A DNA stretch of 64,000 nucleotides. Source: Membranipora membranacea. Lineage: Eukaryota > Bryozoa > Gymnolaemata > Cheilostomatida > Membraniporidae. Made by a program: the position numbers and the translations under genes. Shown here one piece after another: positions 44,904 through 57,467 of this stretch. The stretch lies in NCBI GenBank assembly GCA_914767715.1, contig OU612069.1, positions 12,521,387-12,585,386 on the forward strand. Reading direction: 5' to 3'. Numbering within the stretch: position 1 is the stretch's first letter; each line of letters opens with the position of its first letter. The notes below the pieces were generated by a model. It ran no database searches. It saw only the letters and a list, made by a program, of their open reading frames with translations, and was not told where the DNA came from.

Positions 44904-47900
44904 CTACTTGAGTATGAAGAGAGCAGCTCCATTACCTCCACACACCACCATCTTCTCTCCTCTCATACTCACACTATACAGTTCGCCATCCTCTCCACCG
45001 ACATTCCCGAGTGATGTGTTAGTGAGTTCTCCTATCATCTCCCCTATTGTATGGAAAATAGAATAAAAAATATAGGTAGTAAAAGCTATATTTATGCTAT
45101 CACAAAAATTTTGTTGGGAGTTTCTTTTAACAAAACACGAAACTTGGCTGGAAACTGAGTTTGGTATTTAGCAAAAAACTGCCAAAATTTCCCAGAATCG
45201 TATCAGGGAGAATTGTGTCAGTTTTTGACAGGAAATTTAACTGACATGAATTAGCTTGAATATTCTATCCTAAACATCCCAACGATGGCTGCATATCAGG
45301 CACTAAATATTAGCCCCCTATCATTATACTATAAAAAGAATTGCCTTAGAATCGTCGACAGCAGTTATGCTTTGCATGTGAATCTTATCGTGCAGGATGA
45401 AGGCAAAATACCAAGCTGATCTCGAGTTGTTGCAACAATTATAGCAATGCCATGCCAAGCCCTCATAGTCAGACTCGATCAAAATTAATCAGATTGGTCT
45501 GTAATTAGAGTTGTCTCTCATTAATAATAGCCCATGCCAGATTGTCAAATGAGGGTGGATAACTCCTAATCCAGTAAAATTTAATCCGATATTAAACAAC
45601 ATAAAAGAAATTCCATTCATCTGATCTGATTTTGGTTGGGTATTTATGTTAGTTATAAATTCTACCTCAGCCCAGGGGGAATGGAAGGTTCCATTTTCCC
45701 TGCTCAGCCACCCAATCTATAAGTTGTACCTGTCCTGTAATGATAATTTAGTTTTTGACTGATGGTTTGAGGTCATTATTTATTTTCCTAATATTATTTC
45801 TAATAATTTTAACTTTTCCCCAATATACTAAAACCAAGTGCTGTTTGATACAGAGTAACCCTACAAACGCTAATATACACCCAGTTAAATCAGTACCAAC
45901 GTGCTACAAAACTTAAGGCCAGAATTCATCTATATCAAACACGATAAATTGTGCCAAAATCAATCAACAATAATCCGAAATCCCTAAATTTGATAGGAAA
46001 ATACTTGGTAACTATATATATCAATCACGTAATTTTCATGATAGTAGATTTGTGCCTGAGGAATGGTCATCATTGTAATGATATTCATAATTACCACTGT
46101 ATGTAACCCACACTCAACCCTAATAATGAGATAATATTATAATCACCTGTAGATGAGATCTGGTATATCTTCGTTTCATCCCAGGACACCACATAGATAA
46201 GACCGGACTGATCTGATGTTATACCCATAGGACTACTCAGACCTGTACATCTCCACACAGGCTGCTGAGTACCGGCCTGCCGCTTATACTTCCTCACCTC
46301 TCCTTCTCCCCAGTCTTCACACACGAGTACACTGTGATCACCTGGTAGAATGTGTACTCCATGAGGATACCTCATATCACCAATGTCAATGTTATACAGG
46401 TGATTACCTGTGATTGTGTAGATCATCAGCTGTTTATTAGCTCCGTCTATATCTGCTATTATACTGTCTGATACAGACAGATGACTGTAGTAGTCGCCCT
46501 CATACTGATGTAGTAGAGTGTGATGAGGATTACTCTCTGTACCGATGTATGTGCTGTCTTTATTATCTTTCTTCACCTTAGTGATGAGTTTATCACCTAC
46601 AGAGTAAGCTGACCGGACTCTGCCAGTAATGTTTATACTCTTTATCAGCCTCAGATCATCACCAGATCTTATCTGTACACCATGTTTGTGAGTAGAGCAG
46701 AGAATATTACCGTCCTCTCTCCAGCTAACAGCCCCACAATATGGTGTTTTCTCATACTTGATGAGCTCGAGTGTAGTGGGCGGCTCAGTGACAGGTTTAT
46801 AGTCAGTGTTTTGTTTGTGTGATGGCGTTACGCTATGCTTGGCATGGCTTTGATTACTGGGTGGTCCTTTGGCAGGTGGAGGGATGCTAGTCGTCTGTTT
46901 TGCAGCAGCCGGTGTCAGTTTACTGCTGGGAGGTGTGACACCTAAAACAAGCAATTTTAAGAATTTTGAATATATGTATAAATATTTTATGATTATAATT
47001 TTATATATATATTCCGCCGATGGATCAATGTTTTAATTTAAATCCTACCAAGCAGATCAGTGCCTGCTCTATTCTGAATTTTTTGAGGAAATTGTTGAAA
47101 CAGTGACGGATTTTTTTCAAATGCGTTAGAGAAGCAGGCTATATTTCTGGTAAAATTGCCATTCAGAAGACGTTTTTTTTATCTACCCGGCCCTCAGAAC
47201 TAACTTATCTGACAAAATGAAATAATGAATGAATGAAAACCAAAAAAAAATAAACGATGTTCTTTAGGAATTTCAACATGAACCTTATATCCTAAACTAG
47301 CATAAGTTGATATTTTTCAATTTTTTAGGCCCCTACGGACAAAGTTTTGATGAAGTTTACTATGTAAATATGTGGCCAGTGTGTAGCTGTGTTGAGTTGA
47401 GTTTTTGGGATGCACTGCATGCGTTTTAAACCCTAGCAAACTTATCATCTGTCATCCTCATTCGCATCGAAATTTGCAAATCATTTCATCTGGTGGGTGT
47501 GCTGTACCCTAAAAAGGGTTATTAACATGACCATGTTTGGGACAGCCACCCCCTGTCACATCATCATCAATCATGCATAACTTGGGGGAACAGTTATACA
47601 TGCAGTGCTTGGATGTGGTGATTTCTAGTGTGAGCCCCCCCAGACTTTGCCCCCGTCCGACGGCCCCCGGAGGTGGTGGTTTCAAGTTATAAATATAGGC
47701 CTATTATTGTGAAATTTATTTAACAATATTGACATGAAGGATTTTTTTTTTTATACTCAACAAGAGTGAGATTGAAAGGTATGTTTAGAATAATTATTCA
47801 TCTGTTCGATTCAATGTTTAACGGATATACATTTGTAATTTATTTTATGTATTTGTTTATAAAATCTCTGTTTACCTTGTTATACTTTTGTCATCACAAA

Positions 47901-50900
47901 AATAATTGAACTGTAATCGGATAGCAGTTTAACAAGTTAATATAAAATTTCATACTACGTAAATCCTGTCACTTCACTAGGGTGCAGAAATAGCAAAACT
48001 TTCTCTGACAAGTGGACGGCAACTACACTAATACTCATTGTATACTGTAAGAACTCAGACTCTAACAAACTGCCAAGACTATACCAATGAACTAAGTTTA
48101 TTGACCACACTGATACCCATCACATACTTTCAGAACACAGGCTAATCTAACAAACTGCCAAATCTACATTGATGCCCATTGCATACCTTCAGAATTCAGG
48201 CTAATCTCACAAACTGCCTAAACTACACTGAGCTGAATGTTATACATGTTAAACAGACCAGTGCTATCACAGACAACCGAAGAGCCGCTACAGCATTCCC
48301 CCGCCTAATAGTGTGGTGAATTTAAAAGACGGTAGATTGACAGAAGGCTCTCTGACCTCATGGTGATAAAGCTCTTCAACCCCTTGGCTGATGGTGCTAG
48401 TAGACGTAATCGGTGAAACAAAGATAGATTGGATCTCATATGGTGATAAAGCTCTTCGACCCTTTGGAATTGTGTGAATAGACTTTGTCATAATTTTGTA
48501 ATAAAATCCATCGAGCCCCAAACGCATATTGAAGCTGTTTCTTGGGGGTTCACTCACATATCATATTCTTGTCGTTCATCATAGCTGCATTGTTGTTATC
48601 AACCTCCTGGCATTCGCTTGTAGTTGTTTGCTCGTGTTGTTTTTAATTGTGCAAAGGTATCCTCTCTCCTACATACCATCTATTGCCCACTAAAGTGCAG
48701 GATACAAAAGCGTTCACATGTCAGCTCTCAACAAAATTTAGATTGTTCATTTTCATGTACAAATTCAATCTTATCACCTGCTGATACATGGATTGTTGTA
48801 ATAAACCAAAACCAAAACCAAAGCCTAATAAGTTAGCCAAAGCAAAGCTTTCTTTGTTAATTTCTCTTGGTAATCCAAGGGATACGGTCCACCTCAGTTT
48901 AAACATGGATCCCATGGTACAAATGATCCTAAAAAATCAAACTGCGCCAATTCAGCCTTAAAATCCGAATAGGTTTTAGTGGCATTAATTCCAGTGGTGA
49001 AAATAAACCTTGTTACTTTGGCTACAGCAGTTCTATAAAAAATGAATTTTCAGCGCAGGAGATATCTCAGAGTTGGCAAATCCAAACTTCAGCAGCAACT
49101 GACTACACATACAGGTCTACAATATGTATGAACATCCAGCACAAGTCTACGTTACGTTATAGGTACTCCTCCGGCTTCTCCTTTATCATTGACAGGGGAG
49201 CACAACACTAATTTTCTGTAAATTCACAAAATTCAAAGTACATAAGTACAAAGTACAAATTATTCTAATCCTGCCTCAACAGCCATGTACTGTAACCCAA
49301 TCACCACACAGTATGACCCAAGGAATTTTCTGGCCCATCCATATCACATTGTCCAGCCCAAAGAGAGCGTAATGTCTTACCAATATCTCATATGTCATAC
49401 CCTCATATAGTCAACAAATTCTGTCTAATCACATCAGTTTATTCCGGTAGGTTACAAAACCTCTGAATCATATTCTCCAATGGTGTCTGCTGCGCCAACA
49501 CAGGGTTATATGTGTTCAGTCAATCAAGAGATATCTTTTCTAAAATTAAATGAGACGACTCCGCAATCTTCACTGTTTGCCTCTCAAACACAGTTGACGC
49601 TTCTCCCTTTTGTCATTCAACACAAAGGCCAGCACATGCCTCTCCTATTGATGAATCAAGCGCCCACAGTTGAACGGCAGTAATGACCTCCACGGTTAAA
49701 CCTAACTCAGAAATACAGCCTAAGATTTTGTTTGTCAAGGAGACATTTGAGACTAGTTCCACAACTACAGCCAAACCTATGATAATTAGTGGGTTCCCCT
49801 TCAGTACCCAACGTTGCATGCATCATTTGGTCTTGCTAGTGTCAGAAAAAGACATAACAAAAGCACAAAACTGATTATCCTACTGCCTCATGTCAACGGT
49901 GATGCTAAGGGTTGGATTAAGTATTATATCAGGTCAGTTTCCTCTGCTGTATTTGAGGTTAGTATGCATGCTATTGAGGAGAATTTTGGTGATCCATTTG
50001 AGGCGGAAAACGAGAGAAGAGAGAAGCTCGAGTCAAGGCCACGATTGTTGGTTCTCAGTATGCTAAGATCTTGAAGCTGTGTAATCATGTAATATTCTTG
50101 AACCAGCATTTGAGTGACCTCAGCAATCTTCGTCAGTTCAAGAACTCGTCTTTTGTCTTCCTGTGTTCCTCGTTCAAAGGCGGAGTAGAATAGCAGGAAA
50201 AACCAAGAAGAAAACCAAAAAGAGCCCAACCTACGCTGAATATGCTGATTTTGCTATGGATGAAGCTTTGTTAGCGCATGATGAATCCACATCATACCAG
50301 GCTATCGCAAATCATAAGGACAGCAAAAAGCAACCAATGAGAGACCACTCTAAATTGAAGGAAACCAAGTCATCTGTCACTCACATCACGCAGACGGCAA
50401 ACAACCCTAACCAGACCGAAAAACACTGCCAATCCTGAATCACCATCGATTCACTACAATAACTGTGAATCCAACAAGTCACATGATTCTTCTGAATGCT
50501 AAATAATAAAACCATTCTCTATCTTTGTTGAATTCTTGAAGCGCAAGGCTGAAAAAATCTGAGCTCCAGAAAAATTGACAATAAATCTGGGTAATTTTCA
50601 CCCAAAATGAACAAAGGAAAGAAGAGAAAACTCATTTCCAGTAATGATCCTGATGAGGATGATGCTGAGGATAATATCTTCACCTATTCGCTCAACAAGT
50701 TGAAGGCATTACAAAAGAAAATCGACTCTACTACCACTGATGAGTCTATCACCATAAAAGGTAATCCGGGAAACATCCAAATTGTCGTTGACTGCAGCAC
50801 AGCTGTTTTTGAGCTTGTCAGATCTATATTTCAAACATCAATTCAGGAGCAATATCTTTATGTAACTAGGAAAATGAATAAAGATATTATATATAATCTT

Positions 50901-53900
50901 TATTACTGAACCAATGATCATCTTCTAAAAAATCAGAGGCGACCTTTAGAGGTTTCATCACAATATAAGTAAGGAAGGCAACCTGGGCATTAAAAAATAA
51001 AAAAAAAAAAAAAAAAAAAAAAACAAAAAAAAATTAATCCTTAGATAAGGACAAAAACACAACAGCCACCATATTCACCGTTAAAAACAAGAAGAAATCG
51101 GATAGACGCCTTTATACTGCAAACTTTTACCATACCACCTCTAGAATACTGGTGAATGCTATCAAAGACGTGGATGTGTTTATAAGTCACTACTTTAAGC
51201 TGGTAGGTGAATTACAGCCAGAAACAATTGCCAATTTAAACGAGAAAGTCCGTTCCTCATGCTCAAATGCAATGGAGTCGCTAAAAAGTAAACAAACCAA
51301 TGCCAACAGCAGCACAACTCAACAACAAAGCACACAAGGTGCTCTAGGGGGATCTACAGTTTCACTGCCAGAGTCTTCTCAGTGTTCCCTGTCTGAGACA
51401 ATGGAGACTTCTGCTCCATTCGTCGACAGCGCTCCCAGTCATTCCAGGGACAGAGATTGTGGGGGGAGTCCCGGATGTGCGTCATGCAGAACTCTACATG
51501 GCGTGCTTTCTATTATGATGGAGAAGATGGACAGCATGCAGGAGAAGATGGACAGCATGCAGGTTAAATTGGAGAAAATTACTAGTGCTTTTTCTGAGAG
51601 CCCTAGTACAAAGGAATGTCCATCAAATTCCAAAAATACCGTACAACAAACATATCTTCCAACTCAAACTCTTAACACCACACAACAATGGTCATCAGTT
51701 GCAAGCAGCAGTAGACAACTCCACAGAAATATTCCTTCATCAACAACACATCAAAACACACCAACACCAAGTTCACCGGCAACTACATCCAACACACCAG
51801 ATCACATGCCATCTATTACAAAAACTGCTCGTCCAAACAACTTCAACCCCAAGCACTGCATCGTAATAAGTATCAACAAGTCATCAAAAACCTACCAAAA
51901 CTATAATCAAGACAACACCAGACGTGAGATTAACCGTGAATTCGGCCCAACAATCATAGAAAACATAACAACCTACAATTTCAAGACAGAATCTCCAAAA
52001 ATTATGCTGCACCTTCGCGATGAAAAGACAGTGACCAAGTTGATAAACACTTGGAGTACATTACTATTTGAAAATTCGCAAGTAAGATAGACAATCAATC
52101 CAGAATCAGCAAAAGTCAACACTGGTATGCTGAGAGGCATTCCTATCAATGCTGATGATGAACTTGTAATAAAAGAGATATCACAGAATTTCCCCAACTC
52201 ATCAGCTGTAAGGAAAAGAAAATGCGCATCTTTAAAGTAAAGTTTGACACTCAGGACCAATACAACAAGGTCCTCAGTCAAGGTATGATTTTAGACTCAC
52301 TTAAACTTAAATGCCATTTTGAAAAACTTCTATGATGGCAATGAATTTTCATAGCGCATATCTTAATATCCGTGGATTGGCAAGCAAACTGGAAGAGGTT
52401 CGTTTAATTCTTAGTGATCACAAATTTAGTATACTGTGTTTGGCTGAAACATTTTTGAATGAAAATGATGACAGCTGCCTATATGAGGTACCAGGATATA
52501 CGATGATAAGAAGGGATAGGCTCTGTAACAATGATGGGGGATTACTCTGCTATGTCCATGATTCACTGGTCATTGAACATCTGGAAAATTTAGATCTTTA
52601 CATGGATGAGAGTATAACAGTCAAGGTCAGACCCAGAAGCCAAAAGAGTTTTTTGGTCACATACTTATATAGACTCCCCAATCAAAAGCATCATGGAACA
52701 CAGACTTTTCAGAGTTTGTCGAGAGTTGTTATGGTTTGAACGATGAAATTATAATATTTGGTGAGTTCAATATTGATTTGCTGAATCCAACTTCGAAAAA
52801 CAGGTGGTTAGATAATGTTACCTCTCCACTACTGTTGAATCAACTTATATCTGAACCCACTCGCATAACTAATTCATCAAGGACACTAATTGACCACATC
52901 TATTCAAGTAAAAGTGACAATATTGCTAAATCTGGTGTCATCAAATATTCACTGAGTGATCCTTTCATGATAGTAGCTTCAAGAGAGATTGATAGAAATG
53001 TTAAAATATCTAAACAAAGATGTAAGGTAACATTTTTGGATTATTCATTTGCAACACCTGAAAACATTTTTAACACATTCTCAAGGGAAAATTTTGGTTA
53101 CGTACTGTATGAAAGATCAATAGACTCAATGTTTGAGAAGTTCTATAGCCATTTGAATCATCTTATATCAAAACTCGTGTTTGAGAAGACTCGTTTTGTA
53201 AGAACGCATAATCTTCCAAAATGGTTGGATGATGAGGTAAAAATGAACATCAAAATCAGAGATCAACTCAAACAAAACGGTGATTGGGAAGGATATAAAA
53301 AACAGTGAAATTATGTCACTAATATGATCAGACAAAAGAAGAAAAGAGCTATTTCTAATACTATTAAAGAGTCTAAAGGTAATACAAAACCTGTTTGGGA
53401 TGTATTAAAGAATAAAAAGAAGGAGACTTTCCCTGCGACAAATTTGAGTGCAGATCAATTTAACAGCCATTTCACATCCATTGCAAAATCAATCACAAAG
53501 AACCTTGTTGTAACAGATGAGATGACATTTCCCGTATCCAAACATAATTTGACAGACATACCACAATTCACCCCTTTCACATGTACAAGAATATTGTTCC
53601 ACATTCCTGATAGTAAAAGTACAGGACCTGACAGAATTACAGTGAAGATGTTGAAGCTTGTTTGGCCTTATATTGTGGATATTGTCACCGATATGTTTAA
53701 CAGGGTTTTAAGCAAAGGACAGTTCCCTTCAACATGGAAACTAGCTCGAGTTTCACCAATACATAAATCTGGGGATATAAATAGCCCATCAAATTATAGG
53801 CCAATTTCAGTCTTGCCTGTTCTTTCAAAAATATTTGAGAAACACATAAATCACCATCTGCAAGAATATCTCACTATAAGAACAAAATCATCCATGAGCT

Positions 53901-56900
53901 TCAATGTGGATTTAGAAAAGGCCATTCTTGTTCAGACAGTTTATTTAAAATTATTTCAGACTCTTTGGTGGAGAAAATTAATGGAAATGTTATGACATTA
54001 CTTTTTCTGGATTTTAAAAAGGCATTTGACTGTGTATCCCATGTTTTACTACACAATAAGTTGAAGGCTTGCGGCATCGGAGGAAATATGTTAAAACTTC
54101 TTGACACCTTTCTGACAGACAGAAGGCAGTTTGTTAAACTCAATAATATTGAATCTTGTAGATTGCCTATCACAATAGGGGTCCCTCAAGGTTCAATCCT
54201 AGCACCAACTTTGTTTCTCATCTTCATAAATGATTTATTAACTTCATCAAAATCAGACTCATCATCATATGCATATGCTGATGATACAGTGTTCCTGTCA
54301 TCTAATAAAAACCTTCAGCAACTAAAGGCAAAGGCATCTGAAGATTTAAGTGGCATTTTGGATTGGTGCAATCGTAACCGGATGGTTATAAATGTTCAGA
54401 AATCTCATTACATGCTACTTAATATCTCAGATCCGCTTTATGACCTGGAACTGTACATAGGGCATGAAAAACTAAACAGACAGAGAACTACAAGGCTTCT
54501 GGGTTTTGTGTTGAATGACTCGCTTTCATGGCAGGATCATCTAGAGTATGTATATAAAAAGGTACAACGGAATGTTTACCTACTTCAAAATTTGAGATAC
54601 TTCTTGGATATAGCAAGTGCCCGCACATTTTACTTCCAGTTTATCTATTGTCACCTTATATATGGTATCCATATCATTGGCAACTTGTCCTGCAATAATG
54701 CCCTCAATAGATTATTTTTGTTGCAAAAACGGGCTTTACGCATTATCGCCAATGTGCATTACATCCCGTATTATCTCATTTCAACCGAATCCATTACACA
54801 ATCATTACAACTCCTACCTCTTCCTAAGCTTGTTTGTTATTTCACTTCACTTTTTGCGCATAAGATACACAATTTTTTAACACCTCCATTTATATATAGA
54901 GGATTTAAAAACACTACCAAGTTCAATTTTCGTGATAAACATTTACTTTTATATCATACAGACAATCTAAGATACAAAGTTTCTGCTACATACAATTCTT
55001 TACCGTTACATTTGAGATCTAAAGAGAAGTTCAGTTCATTCAAAACTTTACTTTTCAACCATATATTATCGACTTGACCAACATCATTGATGATATTATT
55101 TCCCTTCTGTTTCTCTTATTTGTTGTAAAAAAAAATTGTTTTCTGGCACTGAGTGCAAAACATTTCGAATGAGATGACTTTTGATGCCAATAAAAAGTAT
55201 ATATCTAAGTGCCCAGACATAATCATAAATTTGGTCCAGTTTGCCTGCAATTAGAATTGCTTCCCTCCTACTGACTATTTAAATGCAATTTACACGAGAC
55301 AAGGGAAAACTTACACAATCTCAGAAATTATTTTTACATCCAACAAATTTTCTCACTATTAATCAACTGTAATAATGTATTGCATGATTTTTACACAAAT
55401 ATTGCACCCTTAGCAATCCAAAACCCTTGTGAGGGTAACCTGGCGCACAAACATCTGTGCATTTCTAACCATCTCATGCAGGAAGAAATTGCTGTTGCCT
55501 CAACCAATCTCAAAATTTCCTTAGTTATCATATTGTGGGGGACAAGGAAATTTTTCCCTTTGTGAATCTCACTAACTTGTCACGCCGTGTCTGCAGGGCA
55601 ACAAAATGCATTGATATTTTTCAGGTTTGCATTATTCCCTGCTTACCTTGCCCTCCAATGACGATCTTAATGATTTTTAGAAATTCCGTTTTAGGCAGCT
55701 TATCAACGTGTTCTCCATATTTGGTCATGAGGGATTTGAGTTTAGCAACTTGTTTGGTGATTGGATCCAGAGATTTCAGCATGACAGCAAGATCTGCACC
55801 TGTCTTGGCTTCTTTTCCGAGTGAGCGAGCTGAGGTATTAGCCAGCTTTTGAATATTCTCCTGAACTTTCTGGACAAGCTTTGTTTGCTGTTAATGAATG
55901 AAAATAAACATTTTGCAAATCATTTTCCAATCACTGGAACGTTCATGTTGGCACTGTCAATGAAAAAAGTTAGCCAGGGGGGTCTTTCAATAAGAAAGAG
56001 CCACTATACACTACTAAAGCAAGTTATCACTATCACATCGCTCAAAATTATCACTCACTTGGTCTTTCAGTTAGGCAAAATCGCTTCCGAATCGCTCACT
56101 CAATGTATAATATAGTTCCATCATTGAGTGAGTGATCTGAAAGCGAGAGCCTTAGCAGTTATCACTCACTCACTGAGTGAGCGATCTGATTGCAATTTTG
56201 GCTGTTTCTAATTGAAAGACCCCCCCCCCCCCCCCCCCAGTATTGGGTATCTAAAATATGGAGCCATCCACCATTAGTGATGACAAAAGTTGACCATGAC
56301 CAATCAGGTACCTTTGAAATCTAGCTGAGAACCATCACTTTTATGAGTTGGCTCTCAGCTGGATTTTAAAAGCACCCGATTGGTCAGTGTCAACTTTTGT
56401 CATCACTCATGGCGAATGGCTGGGGAAGAAGTTACTCCCTACATTTTGAGAGCTCATATAACTCCATGCAAAGCTACTGGCTAGATGTTTTGATGCAACA
56501 ACCCTCTATTTAAATTTTTGACTGGTGGCTCTGCTGGGCAAAGCCCAACTGTGCCATAGTTGGTATTACTTCTATTTACACTTTTCACCTACCTTATGCT
56601 CAGCCAAAAGAAGTATTTCCTCTTGCTCATCCCTCCAGCCAACAAATCTTTCTCTAGTTTCTTCATAGATCTCATCAAAGTTTATGAGGTCATGGTTAAC
56701 ACCAGATGCACACTCCTCATTCCGAGAACATCTACAACAGATGGAAATTTTAGTTAATTGCAAATGTGGGAAGTTATTAAGTCCTACAACAACAGTAGAG
56801 ATATCCAAATGGAACAAGCTAGATCATTCACAATGGAGACTATTGATAAGAAATTCTATACCTTCCTGGATAACTCTGTGTGTCTTTGGGCGGTGTAAGA

Positions 56901-57142
56901 TGTATTTACTTAATTCAATCAGAACACCGGATTAAACCTCACCTCTGACATATTGAGATCTGACAGTTATTACACCACCAGTCTACGTGACGAGGACAAT
57001 CAGGTGTTTCGCAGCAATCATTGATCCCTGCTGCCTCCAATCTGTAATCTGCAGCCCTCAATGCTGATTTGTAGCGTTCCAATTCATGCTCAGCATCAGC
57101 GAGCATCATCATCTGCTCATCAATTTCATCTGGAAGCCCCAT
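44904..57142 (-). CDS. B-box / coiled-coil / beta-propeller protein (TRIM-like)
   Basis: Exons 5' to 3': 57142-56943, 56731-56593, 55887-55647, 46941-46147, 45043-44904. All introns are GT-AG, every junction keeps phase, and the total is 1515 bases (504 residues plus stop). Residues 1-42 are an acidic helical leader (DEIDEQMMMLADAEHELERY). The B-box is about 43-82, with ligands in C-P-R-H, W-W-C-N-N-C, S-I-C-Q-R-C-S and a final N-H-D-L. A helical/coiled-coil segment follows to about 194 (IYEETRERFVGWRDEQEEIL; VQENIQKLANTSARSL), then a Pro/Ser/Lys linker. From about 245 there is a beta-propeller with NHL-like repeats (MRYPHGVHILPGDHSVLV; SPMGITSDQSGLIYVVSW), closing with VVCGGNGAALFILK. No RING is seen, so ubiquitin-ligase activity cannot be assumed. 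An upstream exon with a RING is possible but not found. Probably a cytoplasmic scaffold or regulator. Confidence 0.8.
45044..46146 (-). other. Intron 4 of the TRIM-like gene
   Basis: AT-rich, with GT-AG ends and no coding sequence or recognisable element. Confidence 0.6.
46147..46941 (-). CDS. TRIM-like gene exon 4: linker and propeller
   Basis: Acceptor CTTGTTTTAG|GTGTCACACC; donor ACAG|GTGATT. It encodes the basic/proline linker and most of the beta-propeller. Phase matches exon 3 (...GGQ-G) across an 8.7-kb intron and exon 5 (...SSTG|EMIGE) across a 1.1-kb intron. Blades alternate hydrophobic strands with turns such as REDGNIL, SVSDSIIADIDG and LPGDHSVLVCEDW. Confidence 0.8.
48010..48270. 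repeat. Three diverged tandem units
   Basis: Units run CTACACTGATACCCAT-CATA followed by CTTTCAGAACTCAGGCTAAT and CTAACAAACTGCC, starting near 48,022, 48,104 and 48,163. Next to them, on the minus strand, GGGGGAATGCTGTAGCGGC (about 48,286-48,304) resembles a polypurine tract followed by an LTR start, so these units may lie in an LTR. Confidence 0.45.
48288..48557 (-). pseudogene. Possible 3' end of an LTR-retrotransposon polyprotein
   Basis: The minus-strand frame ends ...FKFTTLLGGGML and then a stop immediately before a GGGGGAATGC purine tract, a common finish for pol genes of LTR elements. It also contains an internal duplication (GRRALSPYEIQS and GVEELYHHEVRE come from two copies of one 26-base segment at 48,358 and 48,437). 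Evidence is thin; a chance frame remains possible. Confidence 0.25.
49480..50460 (+). pseudogene. Decayed Gag-like fragment (BEL/Pao-like)
   Basis: A broken frame contains STKLIILLPHVNGDAKGWIK, then YIRSVSSAVFEVSMHAIEEN-FGDPFEAE, and after a shift IVGSQYAKILKLCNHVIFLN followed by QHLSDLSNLRQF. The order K-L-x-x-L-L, G-x-A-x-x-x-I, a helix, L/I-x-x-x-F-G-D-P, a linker and a leucine-rich helix is that of BEL/Pao Gag proteins. Several stops and shifts separate the parts, so it is dead. It precedes the LINE at 50.6 kb. Confidence 0.4.
51152..52090 (+). pseudogene. LINE ORF1-like protein
   Basis: About 312 codons; the frame is open a little upstream of 51,152, and no ATG start is evident. It has a tandem heptad segment (KMDSMQEKMDSMQVKLEKI) suggesting a trimerising coiled coil, a long Ser/Thr/Gln/Pro-rich stretch, and a C-terminal part (HCIVISINKSSKTYQNYNQD) resembling the RNA-binding region of LINE ORF1 proteins. 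It stops before ORF2. Confidence 0.5.
52332..55077 (+). pseudogene. LINE ORF2: endonuclease and reverse transcriptase, broken
   Basis: Endonuclease: LNIRGLASKLEEVRLIL and CLAETFLN (52,350-52,475), then after a frameshift GEFNIDLL (normally GDFN) and LIDHIYSSK. The usual S-D-H motif reads SDPFMI, so a catalytic His is gone. Reverse transcriptase: STGPDRITVKMLK, WKLARVSPIHKSGD, YRPISVLPVLSKIFEK, frameshift near 53,885, then LLFLDFKKAFDCVSH (motif A), GVPQGSILAPTLFLIFINDL (motif B) and YADDTVF (catalytic YADD, about 54,271). The C-terminal domain continues to HILST-stop at 55,077. This copy cannot encode a working enzyme as read. Confidence 0.8.
55977..56226. mobile_element. MITE in intron 2 of the TRIM-like gene
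   Basis: Left end GGGGGGTCTTTCAATAAGAA-AGAGCC (55,977-56,002) matches the inverse of the right end GGCTGTTTCTAATTGAAAGA followed by CCCCCC at about 23 of 26 positions. The interior has repeated GAGTGAGTGAT and its inverse. A long C-run follows the right end. Non-autonomous. Confidence 0.6.
56262..56421. mobile_element. Second foldback MITE in intron 2
   Basis: Arms of about 70 bases, AGCCATCCACCATTAGTGAT on the left against the inverse of ATGAGTGATGACAAAAG-like text on the right, agree at roughly 85 percent around a 20-base centre. It lies about 35 bases from the preceding MITE. No coding sequence. Confidence 0.6.
56943..57142 (-). CDS. TRIM-like gene exon 1: leader and first B-box half
   Basis: ATG at 57,140-57,142 (context TTCAACATGGGG). 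The frame stays open upstream, so an earlier start or exon cannot be excluded. The exon ends TGTCAGAG|GTGAGG, splitting an Arg codon that exon 2 completes (TTGTAG|A). The Cys/His ligands continue across this junction in one frame, which supports the splice. Confidence 0.75.
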
Positions 57143-57467
57143 GTTGAAAGTGCTACTAAGTAGAATAAAATAGAGAACTTCCAATGAAATGGTGGGTAAT
57201 GTTAGTAAGGAGAACTGTAAATTAAAGTAAACACTTTTTGGTTTCAATCAATTGTTTTTCCATTGAAAAGTAACAAATAATAGCAACTGATACGCTCAGG
57301 GAACCCACCAAAAAGAAGCAAAACTGTTTGTCTCAGGTAGACAGATAAGTGAGGTAGATCAATTTCGATCTATTTATCTGCATTTGGATTTGCTCCCCCC
57401 CCCCCACAACTCTGAATGCAGGCAAATTGATCAAAATTTGATGCAAGATTTTCACTAATACTCAATT

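Larger units (their letters stand above)
50590..55200 (+). mobile_element. Near full-length, broken non-LTR retrotransposon (CR1/jockey-like)
   Basis: Order on the plus strand: a lysine-rich short frame (50,607-50,909), an A-rich tract (50,997-51,045), an ORF1-like protein with an internal coiled coil (51,152-52,090), an apurinic endonuclease, a reverse transcriptase and a C-terminal region, ending at 55,077 with a 3' tail to about 55,200. The coding part has at least two frameshifts (near 52,735 and 53,885) and one in-frame TGA (53,306-53,308). It sits antisense inside intron 3 of the TRIM-like gene. Target duplications were not resolved. Confidence 0.8.
46942..55646 (-). other. Intron 3 of the TRIM-like gene, 8.7 kb
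   Basis: Bounded by donor CAAG|GTAAGC (55,646) and acceptor TTTTAG|G (46,942), with agreeing phase on both sides. It is filled largely by transposon sequence: LTR-like debris (about 48.0-50.5 kb) and a LINE in the opposite orientation (about 50.6-55.2 kb). From 46,960 to 48,000 I see nothing recognisable apart from a GC-rich patch near 47,635-47,680. Confidence 0.65.
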
